From Branchinecta lynchi (Eukaryota > Arthropoda > Branchiopoda > Anostraca > Branchinectidae): a stretch of 64,000 nucleotides of DNA. The position numbers were made by a program, and so were the translations under genes. The stretch covers positions 21,414,764 to 21,478,763 of the forward strand of contig JAKZAP010000020.1 in assembly GCA_023053575.1 (NCBI GenBank), in the 5' to 3' direction. Shown here piece by piece: positions 48,001-57,000 of this stretch (positions within the stretch are counted from its first letter, which is position 1; each line of letters starts with the position of its first letter). A model generated the notes under the pieces. That model searched no databases. It was not told where the DNA came from and was given only the letters and a program-made list of their open reading frames with translations.

Positions 48001-51000
48001 GATCAATAGAAATCCGGACCCCCCCCCCACAGTGCCCAGATCCGGTCCGGTTACGTCGATGACTTGTGCTTGTTCTTCCCACCAAGTTGCACCCCGACCC
48101 TTCCACTCTAAGCTTTTCTCAAGATTTCCGGTTCCCTCCTCCAACTCCCCCCAGTGTCATCGGATCCGGCCCGGGTTTAAAGTAGACCATCCTAAATGTC
48201 AACTTTCATCAAGATCCGATCACCCGTTCGCAAGTTAAAAATACCTAAAGCTTCCACCCCCATCCAGATAGTCGGATCGGGGAATCTTGTCTGGTCCCTG
48301 ACATGCCTGCCAATTTTCGTCGTCCTAGCACATAAGGAAGCACTGAACTCCAGGGATCACTACAAATCCCCCCCCCCAAAGTGAGCGGATCCGTTCCGGG
48401 TTATGTCAGTCACGTATCTAGGACTTGTGCTTGTTCTTTCCACCAAGTTTTATCCGGATCTCTCCACTCTAAGTGTTTTCCAAAATTTCCGGTTTCCACC
48501 TCCAACTCCTCCCGTGTCACCGGATCCGGTCTGGATTTAAAGCGGAACACTGAGACACGAGGTCCTTCCATACACCAAGTTTAACTAAGATTCGATCACC
48601 CGTGCGTAAGCTAGAAATATCTCACTTTTCCTAACTTTTCCGGATTCCCCGTCCCTTCACTCCCCTACAGATGGTCGGATCGGGGAAGCGACTATTTCTA
48701 ATTTAATCTGGGCCAAGTTTCATCGTTCTAGCTTACCTGGAAGTGCCCAAACTAGCAAAACCGTGACCGACAGACCGACTGACGGATAGAAATTACAATC
48801 GCTATATGGCACCTGGCCGAAGGGCAAGTGCCATAAAAAAGAACTATGTTGACCAAAAATCGGCTGATTTTAAGAAAAAATACTATTTTAAAGAAAGTAT
48901 CGACTATTTTTACGAGAAACTGATAGGTTTGGTAAAAAACTCGACTCTATTTTTTACCGACTGGCTGATAACATCCGGAAGGGGGGGGGACCCCCCTGGT
49001 CCTGTCTGCTGTGGCATTTTGGGCTGACTAAGGATAAGTCTGACCGGCCAACGTCCATTGTAATTACATAGCCCCACCTGACACGATTATAAACCCCTAT
49101 TATCTTCCTATTGACTAGGGATACCCTGAGTAACCTTACCATCAGCAACAACTTTCTCTCATAACTCTGGTCTGCTGTTCGCTGTTCCGTCTGACATCCT
49201 GATTCCTGGGCTGACCCAAGGAACAGTCTGACTGGACTGAGAGTGCGATTTAATGAAGTTTCACTAAACTGAACATATATATAAAAGAAAATGTGTTTAA
49301 AACCGATCCGTGTTTCAATGTAGTCAATCATCTTAAAATATTGTAACAGAAACAGTACTTATTGCGAAGTGTCCTTTGCCCGAGACTGTTTCTTCGATAC
49401 TCTGTCGACTAAAATGTGTAGCCTGCGTAGTAGTATGATAGTTGTACGAAAAAGTTGCAAGTATTGATATGTAATAGCAAAGAATAATATCAATTAATGT
49501 GCCTCAGACTGGGCCAATCTTAAGCAGTAGCATCCTGCCTTGCGATATAAGCATCCTATCTTGCTAATAGTACCATGGAGTAACACGGTAGCCTTGACAC
49601 AGAAGCACGTATTAGTATGAGTTCGTACGGCATCTTACTTTTTCGTACAGCTTCATACTATGATTTTGGGATAAATTTTTGATCGGGGTGGACTAAAATC
49701 GGTGGTGACTCTTGTTTCCAACTTGCTGCGCAAAACGGCCTCAACTCACTTTTCCTTTTAGTGTTTTTTAGTAGTTGTGCTGAGTTCAGTAATGTCTCTA
49801 TTTTTTACTCTCATTACTCTACTATCTCGAACACATTGTGTTAAAAATAAATTATTATTATTACAAAGGAAATTACAAAAGTTACTCAGATTTTGTTTAC
49901 AGGATTTATATATATATAACTACTGTTGTGTTTGACGAGTACCCGGTATTTGGCTTGTCCACGATCTGTATATATATAAAAGACTATTCTATTCCAAAAT
50001 AGTCTTTTCTCTCTTCTACTCAAGCGCGAAAACCAACGTCTTCACTCTCCTACATATTCAAACGATGCATAAAAGGGGGGGGGGGTCCTCGTCAGGCTGT
50101 CGAAGTTCAGGGACAAGGATGGACAAGGAACGAGCCTACAATCTGAATTCTGCAATCCCGAGTCCCCATTACTGATTAGATTGCGGTCCGACAGCCCTAA
50201 CGAGGACCTATAAAGTCGGTCACAAATAAATCATTATTTTTTTGACGGTGCAAAAGGGATAAGTCTGACTTATACTATTTGCACCGTCAAATGATTCGTA
50301 GTCAGCTTGGGCGAAGGACTATATCTATAAATTATCATAATTTTTATTATTTGAGACCCTCAGCAATACTGACCGAGTTGATGACTCCCGATTCCGCGTA
50401 CTCCACGACGGGATCCTCCACATATTCAAAGAGCTCTTTTTGTAGGAGGCGCTCGCCTTTGTCGAAATTCATTCTCAGCTCCCCTCTCTTCAGTGCATTC
50501 GAGCGGCTGGTTCGGCATTCTGCGTGACTTGAATTCGCGCTGAAACGGAATTTAAAAATCATGAAAGAAACATAAGGCGAGATTTTCCGCGAAAAACACT
50601 CGGGAGATCCGAGTCATATCCATTGTCTGGAGGTTTATGGTCTGATCCTCGCAAAAGATTTAATTTGATGGAAAGAAAAAGTTTAGACCCCAACACAATA
50701 TGCAGTGGGATGAAAGGTGCTAGAAAAGGTTGTGGGGTGGTTCTCTTCGAATGCCGAAGTATTCATAGGTTCGAAGTTCAAAGACGAGTTAAAGGGAGTT
50801 TTCACAGGTACGAAGTTCAAAGAAAAGAATAAGTCACAGGTACCTCTGTCACCAAGAGCAAATAAGCCAACCTCCGTCTTTGGTTCCACGCAGCGACTAC
50901 GGATACCCCGACAAAACTGAGCTGAGCTAGAGCTTTGAGTTGCTACCCGTCTACTCCCCTCTTCGCCGTTGGGCATATCAGAGAAATTAGTGCAGGCGCG

Positions 51001-54000
51001 CTGACCCGGTCTGCAGCGCGTCCAGACAACCAATCGGCTTTTACTTTGGAAGTTTCTTCTTCAGGGCTGTTGCATAGCTCCTACCCTCCGCTCGTTTGCA
51101 CCGGGCAGGGTACAGGGATTTATTCGACTCCTCATGGTCGTATTACAGAGACCGGGAGGTTCTGGTGCGTTCTTGGCGTCACTAACCTCTTGGGATACCA
51201 AACAGCTGCTCTTGAGTGAAAGCCAGCATACCGAAGTTCTACAAACTAGTAAAAAAAATGTCACTGTCCTCACTGAAGCTTTGAAAACAAAGAGGAAGTA
51301 CTTACTGAATAATATCACATGACAATCCATCAATAAACGCCTTGATGCTGGACCCAGCGTTCATATGCTTTCCATGGATGACGAGTAAGGTTCCACCAGA
51401 CTGCGGACCCCTCTTTGGGTGTATTCCCGAAATCACCGGGTCCACAAACTCGTAATGCGCTTGCGATTCTCCTCTGCAACAGAAAAAGCAAAAATAAGAA
51501 CTTTTGAAATCAAGGGTTCTCTCAAGGTAGGATTTGCCATAAGACCAACCTAGGCCATTGCCTATATCGCTGCAGTCAGCGGGGTGTATGTATATACAGA
51601 AGACACAAGACCAAAGGTTTCGATGGGATCCCAAAAATTCAATATTTGATCCAGACAGGTCTTCTCTTCGCCAAATCCAGTCTTCACCGAACTCCTTGAA
51701 CATTTTACTGTTAAAATTTAGAAGCAGATTAAGGCCAAATAGCTAATCATCTGAGAAAACCAAGTTCAGTTATAATAATAATAATAATAATTTATTTCTA
51801 ACCCACAAATCGTACAAGACGAAAACAGTGGAGTACAAAAGAATAGATAAGGACATAATTACAAAACACTACACATACAAACAAAATCTACTTAAGAATC
51901 AAACAGACGAATAAGCCCATGAGAGGGCGACAGACGCGCGTACGCCGTTTCGGACAGTTTTCTGTGGAGAACAGACAGTTTCTCCGTGATATCCGGTAGC
52001 GAGTACTTACTAATAATTTTGGAATTTCTTTGCCAAGGAGGGAGAAAAAGAAGAAATTTACAAAAACGAAAATAACAGGATCGCATAGCTTTAATATCCT
52101 TTTTCTTTAAAACAGGATAGACACCAGATAAAAAAAGAATAGAGTGGTCACAGAAGGAAGAGTATAGTTTGCCAAGAGCTTTGGGTTATGATACAGCATG
52201 TGTGTTTACCCATATAATTATCTCTATTTTGACGAAACCGATCGAAACTTCCTGCCTGACTTCTGCCAATGTTCCGGTCCGGCGGAATTCCGGAAGTACT
52301 TGTCCGGCGAAAAAAATGATTAGAAGATGTAAGTGGACGTGGAGAGTGGTCGTGGTCGCCACTGGCAGAACACGTTTTCGAAAACCCATCCCACGTTGTA
52401 CATTTTGAAAAAACCCAGATTCTTGCAACATGCACCGGACGTCACCAAACTACAAGAGAAGCCGTTGAAACTATGAAAAACCGTTCAGGGATCAACAGAA
52501 ACAAAGGCGAATACTCAATACCAGAAACATGGAACGGCATTATCAGCGAAAGGAAGTTCAGAACCCAAGCTCTTCTCTACAACAAAACGAAAGTCAACCC
52601 AAATGCATACCAATATCTACCCGACCAATGACCCAATCGAACAGCAAAAAGCGCAGCAGTGTCCAAAATAAAATCTCAGCAAATTTTTTAACTCCAAGCA
52701 ACTCTCACAACCGAATTTACGAAGTCAAATATTTAACGCTAAGCTAGAATCTTTAGTTTGTTTTCCTACAAACAGTGTTGCCAAGTGTGACATTTTTGGT
52801 GCTTTGACACTTTTTGCGTCTGGGTGATACCGTGACACTTTTTCTCTGAAAGTGACACTTTTTCTTACGAATGACACTTCTTAGGTCAGAAAAGCACTTT
52901 TTCATTTACTTTACTAAACTGACGGGTTACCGCCTCCAAAACACTGCCGAAACATGTACTTTATTTTGATTTTGGACAGAAAAGTAGTTTGAGGCCTCCA
53001 ATAAAGCCAATTTCCTATTAAATTTTGGTACAAAACTGTGATGTAACAGTTAAGAAATGTTTAAAAAAATGGTGTTCAGTTATTTCCAATAATTCGCGTT
53101 TTGGAGTGGAATGCACAACACAAATTGGTGGTGTCAAAAAGCACCTTTTTGTCATCAATTGTGACACTTCTATGAGTCGAGCTCTTGGCAACCCTGCCTA
53201 CAAGTTCGTTTTCCCAGCTTGAGCGGCTTTGAGCCTGAATAGGACCCTTGCCAAGAAGAGGCGAACTATAGCTCTAATAAAATTCAGCTGACGTATCCGT
53301 TTTGCACTATCAAATATGATTCGCAGTCAGCTTGGGCTGAAGGAATATTTATAGATACCACGATAAATGCAAAAGGAATAATTGCAGATCTAGTTACTGA
53401 GGTAACATATAGTATGGTATCTGCGAAAACGCAACTATTGTAGACACATGCATAAAGATAGGTGCACACAGAACGCGATTTTCTTCCAGCAACGAATTTT
53501 GTTCTTTCGCGCCGCTCAGCGAATTCGTTTCGTAGACCCCACTGGCAGCGGAACGCGAATGAATTCGCCAGGAGTCAGGACTAGATACTTAAACGTGGAT
53601 GCGACACGTAGGACTAGAACGAAAATATGGGGAAAAGTCAACTTTATGCTTATATACTCTATATCTGGTTATATACTCTACTTTGGCCAGGATGATTGTT
53701 GGTTTCCTAAATTCGAATTCAAATTCGCCTAGGCGAACGTCACGTAAAGGTCACGCAGACGTAAAGCTACCAAATATCAAACGTGGCCTAAAAGGAGTGA
53801 TCTGCCTGAACAAGTCTGTACTGGTTTGATGATTCGAGAACTGCAAAGCAGCAGCGACTGAGAGAAGGTGACGGTTGAGATCGATCGTACCATGCAGGTC
53901 AAGATCACTCAAGAATTTTCAATCACTTCATTACTACTGCATTATCATTGCATCATCAATGTCGCCACCGGAAAGAAAAATATTATCAAACAAAGGATTC

Positions 54001-57000
54001 CAAGAGTTTTGACTAATTCTGCAATTCGTTACGGTGTAGTGAATTTCTTTTATGCCGATTAATGTCCATAAAGAATTTTTTTAGTTGGAATGCAAGGTCA
54101 GAGACACTGAAGATTCAGTTTGGGAGTAGCTGACGCATTACAAATCTTCCAAATATTTATGACAAAGGATATTCTCTTGGCTGACGTCTAAGATAGCGTT
54201 CCAGTGAAGTTATTACAAGTTACGATGAAGTTATTACAAGTTATCGATTACGATACGATAGGGGCAAGCGCCGTATTGTCGTAGTTGCCACGCTCTCTGG
54301 AATGAAAATAATAACAACGCGACCATACGTTATCACTCTTACGGGAGTTCCTGCAGAGCCGATAGTTATTATCACTTATGATGCTCGCGACCATCATAAG
54401 TAAATTGTAACGATCGTAACAGTCGCGGAACGAAAATAATAAGTGGGAGGAGCCAATTCACTTATTAAGGCGAGCTCTGGAACGGCAATAATAACAAGAA
54501 TAGTAACGAACGTAACTAATAATAAGTCGCTGGAACGCTACCTAAAAAGAGTGGGCTCTAGAGGGAGAGAAATGTCTGATGGCAGTATGGCTCTAATAGG
54601 GTTGTTGTAGGAAAGGGGTGAGTGGTGTCTTCACCTTTCACAAGTACTGAATTAATCGAGGGAGACCAAACTGACCAAAAGGGGCTAGTACTACCTTTGA
54701 ACATACAGGGGTGCACTACTCTTCCGCAAGGGGCACACAGCTAGATACGGTGGTTAGCAAGTTGGCGAGGCCAGGCATTCTGCAGTCCTGGCTATTATTG
54801 GTAGCCTATTCAATTTACGTCAAATTGATGAAACAGAATAAAATAATAAATTATTCGCTCACACTTTCACGGTAACAAAACCAAAATTGGTGGGTAGGCT
54901 ACTGTTATACACAAATTTATCAACATAACATATACCTTCAAATGGTCAAAGGCTATTTAAAATTTCAACAATCTTTTGTATAAACCATTTTGGTAACGGC
55001 TGTGTTTGGCCGCTTCTGGTTGAAATACTGGGACCTTCATAAAAACTGCGATCCCTTGCCTTTCCCTTACGTTGTTGTATGGGGGAGGGAGAAACTCATT
55101 GTAGATGGGGTGCGAAATAAGTTTTGTTTTACCGATCTCGAGGAATAGGTTCGGTCTCCCTATTTCCAACATATCTTAGAAGAAGGGAGTAGGGCAATTT
55201 TGGGCTTTTATGGATAACATGGATTTTTGGATTCTTTCAGTACGTAAGTTCTGATCTGCCGTTAAACCGAAATGCCACACTGCGCATGCGTACTCCATTT
55301 ATGGTCTTATGAAAGAGGTATAAATCCTGAGAATGTGAAGACTTGGGGCATTATGCTCTGATAAAAGCTTGAACATGTACCGGCTTGAGTTTTCCTTAAG
55401 GAGTATTTTGACTGTATGATCTTCCCAATCTAAAATTTCAGTAATAACCACTCCAAGGAATTTTAGTTTTTTTTTACAGCCAACTTTTCAATGAATTTTG
55501 GTTCAAATTGCAGGGGGTTGTTTTAAAACAGAAATTAGTTAAAACAGCGCTTTTTGGAGGGTTAACTTGCATATCGGACAAAGACGCTTCATTTTGTATG
55601 TCTTTAATGACAGCTGCTGCGTAACTTTTAATATGATGGTAGCATACTGCAGTAGTACTCAAACCGTCCACATACTTCCACCGATCCGGCAGGTAATGTG
55701 CAATTACGTCGACTTACTAGATTTTCGTCGCTTCACGATATTCCGTGTTCGATTAAACTTTGTTGGTTATTTGCTTTTTTCCCCTATCTTGGGAACTGCA
55801 GGTGGCTGCGTTTTCTTTAAGTTACGAAGCGATTTAAAACTATGTGTTCTTAAAATTTAAATAGAAACTAAAATTAACCGACTCTGTATAGCATTTCGCG
55901 AAAGAAATGAAATGTTTAGGGTTTTGGGCCTGACCACAACAAGAGGCCAGTGTAGTAAACTATACCAGAACCTGCCGTCACGGTTTAATACTGGGGTTGC
56001 CCGAAAGCTCTCTACCCTTCGACCCCTACCCAATTCCTTCACACGCCCAGTCCAACAACTAAGCAGATTTGGTGAGAACACGAGCTTTTTGTTCTGAGCC
56101 ACGCGTTACTTACAGGACTGCAATCAATTATAATAACAGTTAATTATAATTATAACCAATTTTTGTGTAAAATGGCCAAATTAGTTATTTATTTTCATGG
56201 ACGAAAAAGGCTGTACCAATAGAACTCCTGACTTTCTTAAGTTTGTCCTCTCTCTAGTCTGAAATGTCAGGCCCAGCCCTTCAAAATACGTTTTGTCTGA
56301 AGAATCAAACGCACGTGTATTACCAGTTTGCTTTGAACTCCAACGAACCATACTAGGATGGGAACCTTCTGGAATAAGCAATACAGGGGTCGACACTTTA
56401 CCGGGAAGGAAAACTCCGGTATTGTTTCTATCATTATCGAACCAAATCTTTGACGAATTACAAGGAGGAAACACGTTATCAAGAGATATTTGTAAGATCC
56501 AACTTCTAGAAGCGCCTTATAAACATGTCTGATCTTCTTCAGTTTGCATTTTTAGTTGGTACACGTTAATTTTTTACCGTTTTTCCTAGTTTCATTTACT
56601 CCGCTTTTGATATATTTGTCTTGAGCAATAGAAATATTCTTTCATTCAATCATAGTTTATGTTAATGAATCCGGTAATAACCCAGAAGACTGGTTCTTCG
56701 AATGTTTTGCGTAAACCAAGTGCCCAGTCGATTTTCAGTCCGAGCAACTACCTACAAAATCCGTAGCATGCCAAATTTTCAAGATCAATCCGTCCCTAAT
56801 AACCGGCAAACAGAAGTTAATTGAAGAAGTTAACTTTAACACTATCAACTGAACTCATGTCCTGTCTTGAACTAATTCAGGACTCATTCCAAGAAAGCTT
56901 GTTCAGGTGAAAATTGTCGGAGCTCCCAATGAGCCCCAATTTCCCGGAGCCAAGAGAAGTTAAACAATTACCCTTTTCCAAGATTAGAAAACTGCTCCTT

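Noticed and set aside
47711..48238. A 175-codon proline-rich open frame
   Set aside because: It lies wholly within the satellite-bearing element; stop-poor tandem units give long frames on both strands.
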